Assembly: GCA_041690495.1 (NCBI GenBank)
Contig: JAWLHE010000002.1
Coordinates: 372,001-436,000, forward strand
Source of the DNA: DATAAP01 sp041690495
GTDB taxonomy: Bacteria; Pseudomonadota; Alphaproteobacteria; CACIAM-22H2
DNA length: 64,000 nucleotides
Direction: 5' to 3'
Shown: positions 33,901-42,113 of the stretch, piece after piece
How the letters are laid out: each line of letters begins with the position of its first letter
Position numbering within the stretch: the first letter of the stretch is position 1
The notes under the pieces: generated by a model
What the model was told of the DNA's origin: nothing
The model's database searches: none
Seen by the model: only the letters and a program-made list of their open reading frames with translations
Translations under genes and position numbers: made by a program

Positions 33901-35584
33901 CGCACATGCCAACGTTCGCACGCTTCAAGACGATTTCCCCGTCACACTCCATTTCAAGAGCGACGATGGTCGCCCAGCAGCGGTTGGCTTTGAACTTGAG
34001 GTTGATGGCTTCCGCCTTGATCTTGCGATTCCCGAACAGGATGCACTCGCGGCCAGCGTGCTGCCGCCATCGCTGCTCGCTGCGAGCAAGCTCGGCTATC
34101 TGCGTGATGCCTTCTGCGCGGATCCAAGCCTGCCTAGTGACTTCAACGGGTTCCAACGTGACTGGCTTCTTCAGATCTTGCTTTCTGCGCTGTTGGCCAA
34201 TGCCGCCACCACTAACCGCACGATCGATGCCGTCGCCGCTGATCTCCTCGACGACAGCCGCATCGAGGGGGTGTTTCACGGGGTAATGGACGAGCTGTTT
34301 GGCGCAATTCCGCCCGGGCTTCAGGATGATGACGAAATTGACGATGACGATCTTCGGGACAACGCCGATGACGCGTCGGGGTCCGCTCAGGTAAACGGCA
34401 CTAGAGCCGGTGGCGCGGCGCATACCAGCTCAAGCCGGCTACAACAGCAACTTTCGGTTCAACTGGGTCGGCCGATTGTCCGCGAACGGCTGCGCGAACT
34501 CGCAGGCCAGGTTTGCAATCCGGATCCCGTAAGGTTCAGCGCATGGTTGCGACGGCTCATACTTGAGACGCTTGGGGAAGCAATGCTCCAGGCATGTATC
34601 GCGGCGGCTCCGCGTCAAGCGACCGTGGATACGCTGCTTGTAGACATCCGCGACGATGCTAACAGTGGTGAGACTAGCGTCTGGATTACTGAAACGACAC
34701 TCGGCGGAGCAGGTGTTCTCCAGGCGTTCGCGGAGCGCTTCACCTCCGAGCCTCGCATCTTTTTTAGCGCACTCGAAGCGGCATTAGCGCCAACTGACCT
34801 CGAATTGGTCGATGGGAGCCTACGCGAAATACTGGCGCTGGCGTCTAGCGATTCTGAGGTGGCCGCTCATATGGCGCGGTTACGCGCCGCTAATTCTCAC
34901 GGTGAACGCGCAAGCCTCTGGCAGGCACTATCGCGCAAACTAACGATGCGGGGCGGCATCGACTTGAGCCACGCCTTGTCGGTCTCATTGAATAGTCGCC
35001 TCTTACGCTCGGGTTCTGGTCCGGAACTCGATAATCTTTTGATCGAACTCCAAGCGCGCTGGGAAAGTTTCGAGCAGCGCTTTGGTCTGTCGATCGGTCT
35101 TCGCGAGTTCGCCTATATCTGTAGTAAAGACTCAAATCTGTCGTCGTCTGTCCGCAGCTTCCTATCCACAACGCTGCCCGCAGCGGCAATTGGACATGTG
35201 ACGGTGCTTGCTGCGGTAACGAGCCTGCTTTGGCCGCGGGCCGACGAAGTGCGCCAGCGAGCGCTTCAATCCTATAATCCCTATCGACAGGGCCGGAGCA
35301 CCGATCCGGCACTCGTGCGTCACCTGCTTTTGAGTCGATCGATTCCAACGATTGAACTTTGTGATCCCGAATGGCGAGCGCAGCTCGACGCCGCCTTTGA
35401 GGCCCGGGGTGCCTGCAAACTAGCTGCGAGTGCTACCGACTCTGCGAGTCTTCGGCAGACACTCGTTAGTATCGTCGCGACACCCGTCGACATCGGCGTG
35501 CTGCAGTTCTTTCCTGTCGTTGAGCGGGTCGATCGTGCTAACGGCCGCGTCATGGTCTGTCTCACGTTGAGGGAGCAGGTCTGA
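30995..35584 (+). CDS. dpdJ: DpdJ-like giant DEAD/DEAH helicase
   Basis: A 1529-residue SF2 helicase. Motif I is VTAGTGSGKTIAFYLPG (about residues 182-198), motif II LALLDEVHTYEG (about 369), motif III GLSATLGEAA, and motif VI QRKGRAGRDRAM near 611-622. A cysteine cluster (CPWMRCPTCNGE ... LVCALHNC) sits inside the first helicase lobe near 281-311. The C-terminal third contains VWITETTLGGAGVLQAFAER near 1229, which resembles the DUF1998/MrfA-type end of such helicases. It is one of the largest proteins of the window and a hallmark of complete dpd loci. The stop overlaps dpdK by one base. Confidence 0.82.
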   Translation: MAVSREALLLLDLIEAIEMRSLEWGFTDGSLSEDEAVALASRLNGDGEGVVDGENLIEELIDLKLIFEHQSIGSGVRIRSRFAEMMRLLAANRQLFPNKPWQSAPRLVADFRVDRRPRRFPRRDRLSSDVVAEHSDTIAPSALKRDLWQALTSPPRMKLAAFQERAALRLSNPSDDTGTIVTAGTGSGKTIAFYLPGMIRIGEAIGADHWVKAVAIYPRIELLKDQFTEAFSMARAMDAALAAHGRRPLRIGALFGATPRQAESHELIEREWLRRGQDFVCPWMRCPTCNGELVWRQADLEAGTERLVCALHNCSGGVSENQIVLTRGRLQRQPPDILFTTTEILNQRLSDHWMRGLFGVGIADAKKPFLALLDEVHTYEGTTGAHAALTLRRWRHLLAAPLCWVGLSATLGEAARFFAELTGAPLDNVVEITPRPDEYEEQGGEYQGLLRGDPASRASLLATTIQTSMLVARVLDPPGASNAPGAFGRRAFLFTDDLDVTNRLYDDLRDAEAFTIFGKPDAQRQPLASLRGSGPDAALRDVEGQRWRICEDIGHPLNRRLIVGRTTSQDAGVNQSANIVVATAALEVGFNDPLVGAVIQHKAPRGMASFLQRKGRAGRDRAMRPITLTVLSDYGRDRAFYQGYEHLFDPTLEPQYLPIHNPYVLKIQAVFALFDWLAARTASYEKAWLWDILSRPLENPNQAVRTVIDRTKAQLTLLVQGDAAAIEDLRGYLISALEVDEMTAQALLWEAPRSLLLEAVPTLVRRLFRQWRLAFPDTEGALDLQINHHPLPDFVPRNLFSDLSLPEVRVIVPPATVNHAERVEEMPVLQALNQLVPGRVTRRFAHERGALSHWVPVDPAFPEQDRSISDYAEEYEFVGSFSGRFNDQLDDDPLLVFRPWTVRLSKAARSDALPSSNARLAWRTDIVASGEAMSVPVPPRSEWCGYVRVIDFYLHRFRSSVSVRRFAPTAHANVRTLQDDFPVTLHFKSDDGRPAAVGFELEVDGFRLDLAIPEQDALAASVLPPSLLAASKLGYLRDAFCADPSLPSDFNGFQRDWLLQILLSALLANAATTNRTIDAVAADLLDDSRIEGVFHGVMDELFGAIPPGLQDDDEIDDDDLRDNADDASGSAQVNGTRAGGAAHTSSSRLQQQLSVQLGRPIVRERLRELAGQVCNPDPVRFSAWLRRLILETLGEAMLQACIAAAPRQATVDTLLVDIRDDANSGETSVWITETTLGGAGVLQAFAERFTSEPRIFFSALEAALAPTDLELVDGSLREILALASSDSEVAAHMARLRAANSHGERASLWQALSRKLTMRGGIDLSHALSVSLNSRLLRSGSGPELDNLLIELQARWESFEQRFGLSIGLREFAYICSKDSNLSSSVRSFLSTTLPAAAIGHVTVLAAVTSLLWPRADEVRQRALQSYNPYRQGRSTDPALVRHLLLSRSIPTIELCDPEWRAQLDAAFEARGACKLAASATDSASLRQTLVSIVATPVDIGVLQFFPVVERVDRANGRVMVCLTLREQV

Positions 35585-36111
35585 TGCCATCGCCCTCGCG
35601 CGATCTTCACGGCCCCGCGCAATCGCGCGCGGTCCGGGACCTGCTTCAAAGCCTGTTCGCCGCAGAATTGATTAGCCCAAGCGGAAAGCTCTGGCTCTTC
35701 TTTGCGTGGATATCAGATGTGGAGATCCTCGACAATTCAGGACGTCAGTTCGCGGCTCTGGAACCGGATTGGCCGGCGGGGTCGATTCGGCTGTCACAGG
35801 TCCTGCGAGCATTGCTCACGCGTGGCGTCGAGATACGGGTAATAATCCGCGAACATGGGCACAATGAGTTCTTTCTTGCACGCCTTGAGGCGCTCAAAGC
35901 GCGGTTTGGTGATCTCTTGAAATGGAGAATTGAGAAGACCTTTCATGCAAAGGGACTTCTTGGTGCCGATTATTTCCTCAGTGGTTCGATGAACCTCACA
36001 CTGAGCGGAATCTCGATCAATGGCGAACATCTCGTATTCCGAACCGATCCTGCCGCGGTCGCAGAGCAGGTGATCGAACTCGAATCTCGCTGGGAAGGGC
36101 TGCTTAGATGA
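35584..36111 (+). CDS. dpdK: DpdK-like phospholipase D family nuclease
   Basis: A 175-residue protein with one PLD-type active-site motif: FHAKGLLGADYFLSGSMNLT gives His120-x-Lys122 and, about 15 residues later, GSMN (HxK...GSxN). A single HKD means it should work as a dimer, as in other small PLD nucleases. DpdK is the presumed DNA-cutting subunit of the Dpd restriction arm. It overlaps dpdJ by 1 base and the next gene by 4 (ATGA). Confidence 0.82.
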   Translation: MPSPSRDLHGPAQSRAVRDLLQSLFAAELISPSGKLWLFFAWISDVEILDNSGRQFAALEPDWPAGSIRLSQVLRALLTRGVEIRVIIREHGHNEFFLARLEALKARFGDLLKWRIEKTFHAKGLLGADYFLSGSMNLTLSGISINGEHLVFRTDPAAVAEQVIELESRWEGLLR

Positions 36112-38237
36112 TCGGCTTAGACATCGACGCTGCCCGATCAATCATGGAGGATGTGTCGGATCTCGGCGACTTTGGCGCCCTCGGGCCTGACGATGCATCA
36201 TTGTGCGTGAGCCTGATAGATACTATCGCCGATCCCCAGTTTCCCGGTGCGGTCGTGCCGAGTGTCGATATAGACGGGAATCTGCAGATACTAGTCGCCG
36301 CCTCGACCGTCAGCGCATGGCGACGGCTTAGGCCAGTGCTTCAAGCGTTCGCTGGTCCAACGCTCACGTCGTTTGACGGCTTGCCCGAGGCACTGCCCCA
36401 GGGTGATCCAGTAGCTAGTGTGGTCGCTCGGTCGCAACCAGTGTCCACGGGCGTGATGCGTGTTCCGTCCGATCCAAGGAACCGACTTGCGGTACTCCGC
36501 GCGCTGGTCCGCGCTCGGGATACGCTTGCCCGCGCCCCTGAACTTCAGCGCTCGCCTTCCCAGCCTACCAGTTGGCTGATCGCGCGTTTCCAGGACCATC
36601 TCAACGTTGGTGGCCGCGATGCGGCCCTCGATGTCCTCGGTCGTCTTAAGAGCGAGCTTCGGCTCGACGCTCTCAATATCAAATTCCTTGAAGTTCAGCT
36701 TCTCGCTGCCTTCGGTGATTGGGCGGGCATCATTTGTCTTCCGGGTTTTGCCAATCTCTGCGTCGCGCGCCGGCCCCCTGCGGTTACCGCGCTGCTTTTC
36801 GAAGCCCTCTACCGGGTGCATCTGGCTGACTCGTTCGAGGTCGGGGACACCGACAAGACCTGCGCCCAGTTTGAGGCAGCGGTGAGATCACTAGCGCAGC
36901 CGATGCTGAGCGTCCCCGTGCCCCCGATGCTGACGGCCGGTGGATGGCGCATCTATGGGCTGGAAGCTTTGATTGCCTCTTCACGAACCGACATAGCCAT
37001 CGCGCTTGTCGGTCACTTAGATGCACTAGGCTGGATCGCCGATCACTTGCCGCCAGTTATTGAAGTGGCGCCCGCAGTCGAACCTGCGCCGATAGACTCT
37101 GCCCGGGAAGCCCTCGTTCAGGTCGACGCTGTCGACAGCGTAGATGCACTAGCTTTCGCCGTCAGTGCACTGTCGAAGCTGAACCCGGAAGAACTGGCCC
37201 GGCTTCGTGAAGCTGAACCGTTCAGATCGGCGCTCCGCGTCACCGAAGAAGCGGTGGACGGTGTACTCCCGACATCGTGGACCAAATGGTTCGAAAGGGT
37301 GCGAGATCCGTCGTTCACCTCCGCTCTCGAGATTGCGCGTCATGGCAAGGATGAGTGGCCGATCGAGTCAGAACTCAGCGATCCAGCCGCTGTTCAGAGC
37401 TTCGTGTCAGCGCTTGAAAACGCTCAGAACGACGAACTCGCAATTGAACGGACCGCGCAGGTACTGCCTCATCTCGTCGCTTGGCTCCAGCGCGATCCAA
37501 AGTTCCCGCGGGCCGCCATGGTGCCGATCTACGCGAGTGTGCTGACCTTGTTCGCCCTCGGGTCCGCGCGCGGAAGCAGTACCTACGAGTCGAGTCAAAT
37601 CTTGGTCGGCGCGCTACTGACTGCCGGCTTGGACGTCAAATCCTACCGGGCTTTAATCGCCGACGTGGAGGAACTGGCCGGCAGCGGCTTTGGCGTGGAT
37701 ATGGTCTATTGGGTGCTGGAGATCATTGAGGACTTTATGCGGGCAAGCACGCCTGACGCGGATGCGCGGCAGGTTTTTCTGCACGGGACCCTTTCACGGG
37801 TCGCACCGATCTACAGTCGGTTGACGAGTTTGCAACGTGCGGCAGTCGCACGCCTTGCACGGGAACTCGGCTGGTCGCTGCAATCATTTGGCATAATCGC
37901 CGAACGGGAAAGCTCCGAAGATATCGCGAGCCGGATCCAGGGCCTACGTATCGCGATCTATTCTCTGACCGAATCCTCTAGCCGGCAGGCAAAAGCTGCG
38001 ATCGAGGAACTCGCGCCGACCGCAGTCGTCGACTGTAACGCCGATCATGGCGGCACAACTCGGCTCCGATCGCTCGCCGAGAATGCTGATCTCTTCGTGA
38101 TGACGTGGCTTTCTGCAAAGCATGCCGCAACGGACTTTATCCGAGAACATCGCGGTGGGCGACCGCTCCTCTATGCCCAGGGTCGCGGCTTTTCCAGCAT
38201 CCTGCGCGCCGTCGAAGAGTACGCTCGTCGTCTCTGA
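36108..38237 (+). CDS. dpdD: DpdD-like protein, last gene of the dpd locus
   Basis: A 709-residue soluble protein. The N-terminal 70 residues are acidic, and the long middle is helical and repeat-like without an enzyme motif (IARFQDHLNVGGRDAALDVL, then GRLKSELRLDA suggests TPR-like pairs). The last 80 residues (TAVVDCNADHGGTTRLRSLA, ENADLFVMTWLSAKHAATDF, LLYAQGRGFSSIL) resemble DUF2325-like Rossmann domains that sense nucleotides. By length and place it is most likely DpdD, which is otherwise missing from the locus. It ends the second run, and nothing coding follows on this strand. Confidence 0.55.
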   Translation: MIGLDIDAARSIMEDVSDLGDFGALGPDDASLCVSLIDTIADPQFPGAVVPSVDIDGNLQILVAASTVSAWRRLRPVLQAFAGPTLTSFDGLPEALPQGDPVASVVARSQPVSTGVMRVPSDPRNRLAVLRALVRARDTLARAPELQRSPSQPTSWLIARFQDHLNVGGRDAALDVLGRLKSELRLDALNIKFLEVQLLAAFGDWAGIICLPGFANLCVARRPPAVTALLFEALYRVHLADSFEVGDTDKTCAQFEAAVRSLAQPMLSVPVPPMLTAGGWRIYGLEALIASSRTDIAIALVGHLDALGWIADHLPPVIEVAPAVEPAPIDSAREALVQVDAVDSVDALAFAVSALSKLNPEELARLREAEPFRSALRVTEEAVDGVLPTSWTKWFERVRDPSFTSALEIARHGKDEWPIESELSDPAAVQSFVSALENAQNDELAIERTAQVLPHLVAWLQRDPKFPRAAMVPIYASVLTLFALGSARGSSTYESSQILVGALLTAGLDVKSYRALIADVEELAGSGFGVDMVYWVLEIIEDFMRASTPDADARQVFLHGTLSRVAPIYSRLTSLQRAAVARLARELGWSLQSFGIIAERESSEDIASRIQGLRIAIYSLTESSSRQAKAAIEELAPTAVVDCNADHGGTTRLRSLAENADLFVMTWLSAKHAATDFIREHRGGRPLLYAQGRGFSSILRAVEEYARRL

Positions 38238-38611
38238 CTCTTGGAGCGTATGGTCGCGACGATGGGGAGAGTAGCTCAGCGAAGGGCATTCCGCTTGAAT
38301 GATTGCTAAAGGCATTGTCGCTGATACCGGTGACGGTATTTTCGGCGGGGGTGATCGACGTAGCGGCATGGAAGATTTTTCAGAATTCGACCGATCGTTG
38401 CCGATAGTCGCTGAAACGTCGTTGAATTCGAGTCGCGCGATTCGTCATCGAAAATCAGCAGCAGAAAGTTTTGACGGCCCGCAGTTCGGATTGCAACGTG
38501 CGATCAAAGAAGTTGTGCCGCTAATTCAACGCGTTACGATAGCTGAAAACAGATGAGTGGGAGTGAGGGGGCGAAGGCCAAGCGCTATTGATCTGTTCGA
38601 CGTGCCAAGGA
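38238..38611. other. Right end region of the island, candidate attR
   Basis: A 374-base gene-free stretch. It holds GATACCGG followed by TGACGGTATTTT (38323-38342), the same 12-mer found twice beside the integrase, and at 38552-38566 GATGAGTGGGAGTGA, which matches the guaA tail GATCGAGTGGGAATGA with one gap and one mismatch. I take this as the distal attachment region of the element. The exact crossover point cannot be fixed from one sequence. Confidence 0.45.
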
Positions 38612-41140
38612 TCAGGCGGAGACTATGGCGCGCACCTCTTCCAAAAGGAGTGGCGACAGGTCAAGTGTCTCCGGCGGCCTGGTTCGCAGCCATTGGAGAG
38701 CGCCAGCTACATCGAGGTCTTTACGTGCTGAAAGCTCGTTGAGCTTCATTGCCGTTACGCGTGAAAGGCCAAGCGAGATAAAGCTGATCATCGTCTTATC
38801 GGAAGCGCCGATTTCAAGATAGAGCGGTAACGATGGGATGGTCGATGCGAATTCTGTCATTCCAGCATTTTTTAGCGCGTAGACCAGAAGCGTATTGTAG
38901 CAGCCGAATAGCCGAACCGCCTGGAAGCGAATCTGCGTTTCGATTAGATCGAAGGTATTGCGAATTGTCGTTCGAATATTTCTTTGTGTGTTGCGTCTGA
39001 TCTGATCATCAATGATTTGAGGGAGTGGAAGACCTTTCATCCACTTGAGGGCCATTAGTGCATGGAAGCGATGGAGATTTTTCGAAGTGTCAATTCCCAG
39101 AATGATCTGATGGCACATTTCTAAAATGTCGGCGTAAGACTGAAATGCCTCATTCTCACGGGGGTGGCGTGGGATGAGCGTCTTTGCCACATCTGTGCCA
39201 TTCGCGATCTTTTGATGGAGGCACTCAAAAAGGCGCTGTTGCTTATGCGCTGAGATGTTGGGAGTGCGCCGAATAACCTCTGTTGGAATGGAGACCGTGT
39301 TGTCTGCAACTGAAAGGGCGGAAGACAGCTCGTTCGCTCGAGGGTCATCGACAGAGACTCCAATTCGAGCAAGCATGGTGGTCAAATTTCCATTCTTATG
39401 ATCGGAATATAGGCGAACAAACGCTGTTTCTAGAGTGGGATCGTCTCTATCAATAGATTTGGCTTGGTCGGTAATAATCGAGATAAGTCGCGCTTTATTG
39501 TCCCTCACAGTGCGTTCGATGGCAGGTGTGATCACGGTGTCCTTTGGACCCTCCAAAGGTTTCTTCTTCCAATTGGCATAGTCGATGAGAAAGATGTTGC
39601 CGTGAAACTCGCGGCGCAATCTGCCCGCTCGACCGGACAAGTTCCAAAAGTCAGTCGACTCAAGTGGCTTCGTGCGCCCTTTCTCGGGGGCGCACATGAA
39701 TACATTCTTCGCGGGCAGGTTGACGCCCTGAAGTAAAGTGCTTGTGCATACGAGATAGTCTACGTGGCCGGCCGACACCGCCTGCTCAATCGCGCGGCGC
39801 AATTGAGTCGGAATGTTCGAGTAGTGGAACGCAACGCCCCGTTTTACGCAGTGGGCCAGTACGTAATGTGGGTGCACAGCCTCATGAATGAGTTCTGCCA
39901 GCGCCAACTGTTCGGCCGTGGGTGCTCTGTCTGAGAATATATCGGCGAGTTGGAGCGCGATCTTCTCTGCTTCTGCAGGGCCATTTGCATAGACGATGTT
40001 GGACTGCCCTGCGCCGAGTCTGGCTGCCACGTGAACCAGCTTGTCGATTCGTCCTGCGATTGTTTGACCTAGTTGGAATCGAGTCACCTCCTTTGTTCGT
40101 GCCGCTCCATCATTAGCCGTATGGATCGCTATTTGCCCCTTCGTCGCAGAGTCGATCGTCACGACGAGAAAGTTTTGGGCCACGGTGGGTTCATCAGAGG
40201 CGCACTCGACCACCTCATCTAAACCGAATAGCCGGGCAAAGACATCAAGATTGCGGATACTCGGGCTCGCGAAAAGAATTTGCGTTTGAGGGTCACGCAT
40301 TAGCAGGTCGTCAATGACCCACTGCAGCAATACACCACGAGAGCCATCTTCGATTGATTGTGCTTCGTCGACAACCAAGACACTCGCGCGGAACTTAGGA
40401 TGGGCCGCGAGCATAAGTTGGGCGCGTTCCTGTGTCATAATGTAGATCGCGCGATTGGGAAGGGACGTTTCAGCGTCGATAGGCACTGTAATGGTGTTTG
40501 GGGCGTCAAGTCCCCGAAGCAGCGCTGTCAGCTCTGCCGCTACTTGACTGATAAGGGCGCGAGTTGGAACCAGATAGATCAATATCTGGTCATGCTGAGC
40601 TGCGAATAGCGAGGTGAAATAGGTCTGAAGAACAAATGATTCTCCGGCGGACGTAGGCGCCGTGAGAGCCACGCGCCGCTTTGACGTCAGGGTTGTCCAG
40701 AGTCGATGTTGGAAGTCCGTCAGGTGTATCGTCTTCTCATTTACTTCAATTCGACGTCTATCCGCTGAATCGATTTCCTCAGTGACCAGCGCTAGCGGCA
40801 GAGAACTCTGCGCGTTTTCAACTTCTGATCTGGTGCTGAAGGATGCAAAATTTCCAAGTCTGGCAAGCACCACCCTAAGCGCCTGGTCTAAGGGGAGATC
40901 GGTCGTGCCGAAGATCTCGAATGTGCATGTGGCGGCACGAAAGGCTGCCATTCGATGTTCTTGGCGATCCGAACAGGCGAGGATCGCAGCCGCGCGAATA
41001 AGCTTGTTCGCGTCTTCCAAAGAAATTGAAGCTTCGGTTGCAACGCCGAATTCCTTGCGGAGCCATGCAAGCTCGACGCGCCGGATCGCTTCGTGAAAAT
41101 TTGAATTCGCCCAGACTTTCTCGGATAGCTCCTGAATCAT
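38612..41140 (-). CDS. hamB: HamB-like helicase of a Hachiman defence locus
   Basis: An 842-residue SF2 helicase. The Q-like and motif I region reads FQHRLWTTLTSKRRVALTAP then TSAGESF. The Walker A lysine is replaced by Glu167 (codon GAA at 40640-40642). Motif II is VLVVDEAQSIEDG (Asp258), motif III is ILFASPSIRNLD, and motif VI is FWNLSGRAGRLRREF. HamB partners the HamA nuclease in anti-phage Hachiman systems, where ATP use by HamB is needed. The Glu substitution suggests an inactive ATPase, unless this branch uses a different residue. The gene is more AT-rich than its surroundings. ATG 41140 overlaps the hamA stop (ATGA). Confidence 0.8.
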   Translation of the reverse strand: MIQELSEKVWANSNFHEAIRRVELAWLRKEFGVATEASISLEDANKLIRAAAILACSDRQEHRMAAFRAATCTFEIFGTTDLPLDQALRVVLARLGNFASFSTRSEVENAQSSLPLALVTEEIDSADRRRIEVNEKTIHLTDFQHRLWTTLTSKRRVALTAPTSAGESFVLQTYFTSLFAAQHDQILIYLVPTRALISQVAAELTALLRGLDAPNTITVPIDAETSLPNRAIYIMTQERAQLMLAAHPKFRASVLVVDEAQSIEDGSRGVLLQWVIDDLLMRDPQTQILFASPSIRNLDVFARLFGLDEVVECASDEPTVAQNFLVVTIDSATKGQIAIHTANDGAARTKEVTRFQLGQTIAGRIDKLVHVAARLGAGQSNIVYANGPAEAEKIALQLADIFSDRAPTAEQLALAELIHEAVHPHYVLAHCVKRGVAFHYSNIPTQLRRAIEQAVSAGHVDYLVCTSTLLQGVNLPAKNVFMCAPEKGRTKPLESTDFWNLSGRAGRLRREFHGNIFLIDYANWKKKPLEGPKDTVITPAIERTVRDNKARLISIITDQAKSIDRDDPTLETAFVRLYSDHKNGNLTTMLARIGVSVDDPRANELSSALSVADNTVSIPTEVIRRTPNISAHKQQRLFECLHQKIANGTDVAKTLIPRHPRENEAFQSYADILEMCHQIILGIDTSKNLHRFHALMALKWMKGLPLPQIIDDQIRRNTQRNIRTTIRNTFDLIETQIRFQAVRLFGCYNTLLVYALKNAGMTEFASTIPSLPLYLEIGASDKTMISFISLGLSRVTAMKLNELSARKDLDVAGALQWLRTRPPETLDLSPLLLEEVRAIVSA

Positions 41141-41994
41141 GACTTCCAGCCGATCTTTGCTTGAAACAGATCTCGGAGTTCTTGAACAGAGGGGACAGGA
41201 CGGAAGAAAATTTCGATAGAGCGGCCAGCAAGATTAGCCGCCTTGATCCGCTCTGCGAGCTTTGGTGCAAATTCGGAAAGCTTGGTCTGGGCTAGCTTAA
41301 TAAATTTGGTCTCTGACTGCCCATCTTCTGAATAGGCTTCGTCAAAGCCGTTGAAGTCGAATCCCACTAGGCAAGTGGTGACATCATGTCGTTCGTTGTA
41401 TGCCTCGTCATAGGGGTCTAGGTAGCGAAGGATCGCTTGCTTCGAAGTGGCGTCCAGTCCCGATAGATCTATATTCCTCTGAACAAGCTCTATCTCGTGC
41501 TGCATTTTCTCCGGCTTAAGGGATTCGCTAATTGAAACAATTGCGGCATCTAGCGCATCGCCTATGTCGGAGTAGAGTTTGGACTCACCCCAATAGAGCA
41601 ATAGCCGAGATTCTTGGGGCGAGTAACGAACGTGTATCCCGTCTGCTCCATGTACGGGCATATCCCTGTTGGTCTTTAGGGACATTTTCGCGATGAGCTG
41701 AGGGGCCATGAGTACCCACTCGGTAAGCAGATACAAGATCAGTTCGCCGGCCTCACCATTGCGGTTGGTTGCCTCATTCGCGCGTTTGAAGAGCGATTTG
41801 GCGATATCTGAAAGCTGCGAAACTTTCAGCTTGAAGTCGTCGACATCGATCTTGCCGTATAGGTCGTCTACGGCCTTAATTTGCGATCTTGGTAAGGCGA
41901 ACGGCGTCAGGAAATGAATAATCGCTTCTATAAGCTCGTGAATAGTGGCCTTGCTGGGTAATGAAGTCGAAGAACTACTCCTTTGCATTCGCAC
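41137..41994 (-). CDS. hamA: HamA-like (DUF1837) nuclease, N-terminus probably frameshifted
   Basis: A protein of up to 285 residues with the DUF1837/HamA core: GEAGELILYLLTEWVLMAPQ, then HGADGIHVRY (Asp118) and LLLYWGESKLY (Glu137-x-Lys139), a PD-(D/E)xK nuclease arrangement. HamA is the DNA-cutting effector of Hachiman. In this frame the start (GTG 41994 or ATG 41988) has no ribosome binding site and the first 13 residues are Ser-rich. The frame one base away upstream (to 42113) encodes a better N-terminus, so the gene is probably split by a single-base change near 41956-41958. Confidence 0.75.
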   Translation of the reverse strand: MRMQRSSSSTSLPSKATIHELIEAIIHFLTPFALPRSQIKAVDDLYGKIDVDDFKLKVSQLSDIAKSLFKRANEATNRNGEAGELILYLLTEWVLMAPQLIAKMSLKTNRDMPVHGADGIHVRYSPQESRLLLYWGESKLYSDIGDALDAAIVSISESLKPEKMQHEIELVQRNIDLSGLDATSKQAILRYLDPYDEAYNERHDVTTCLVGFDFNGFDEAYSEDGQSETKFIKLAQTKLSEFAPKLAERIKAANLAGRSIEIFFRPVPSVQELRDLFQAKIGWKS

Positions 41995-42113
41995 GTAACG
42001 GAGTGCTCAAGAACACGAATCCTCGGCGCCAGTTTTGAGTAGTCGCGCCTCAGCCCGGCCAGAGCAGATTCCAAGTCTGGCGGCTCGACTTGTGGGTTTC
42101 CACTGGGCGACAC
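41928..42113 (-). pseudogene. Out-of-frame 5' segment of hamA
   Basis: A 61-codon frame (GTG 42113) including RIRVLEHSVTCECKGVVLRL followed by HYP, which reads as the first strands of a HamA/DUF1837 protein. It runs out of frame at a CCC run (GGG at 41956-41958 on the + strand). Re-reading one base there joins HYP to SKATIHELIEAII of the main hamA frame. A one-base deletion or a sequencing error would explain it. Confidence 0.45.

Noticed and set aside
38265..38315. tRNA-like text (GGGGAGAGTAGCTCAGCGAAGG) at the island end
   Set aside because: It looks like the start and D-arm of a tRNA, but there is no anticodon arm, T-arm (GGTTCGAATCC) or matching acceptor. Probably chance, or a very decayed remnant.
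38299..38742. Two short + strand frames after the dpd locus
   Set aside because: No motif, no RBS, and they overlap the proposed attachment region and the end of hamB.
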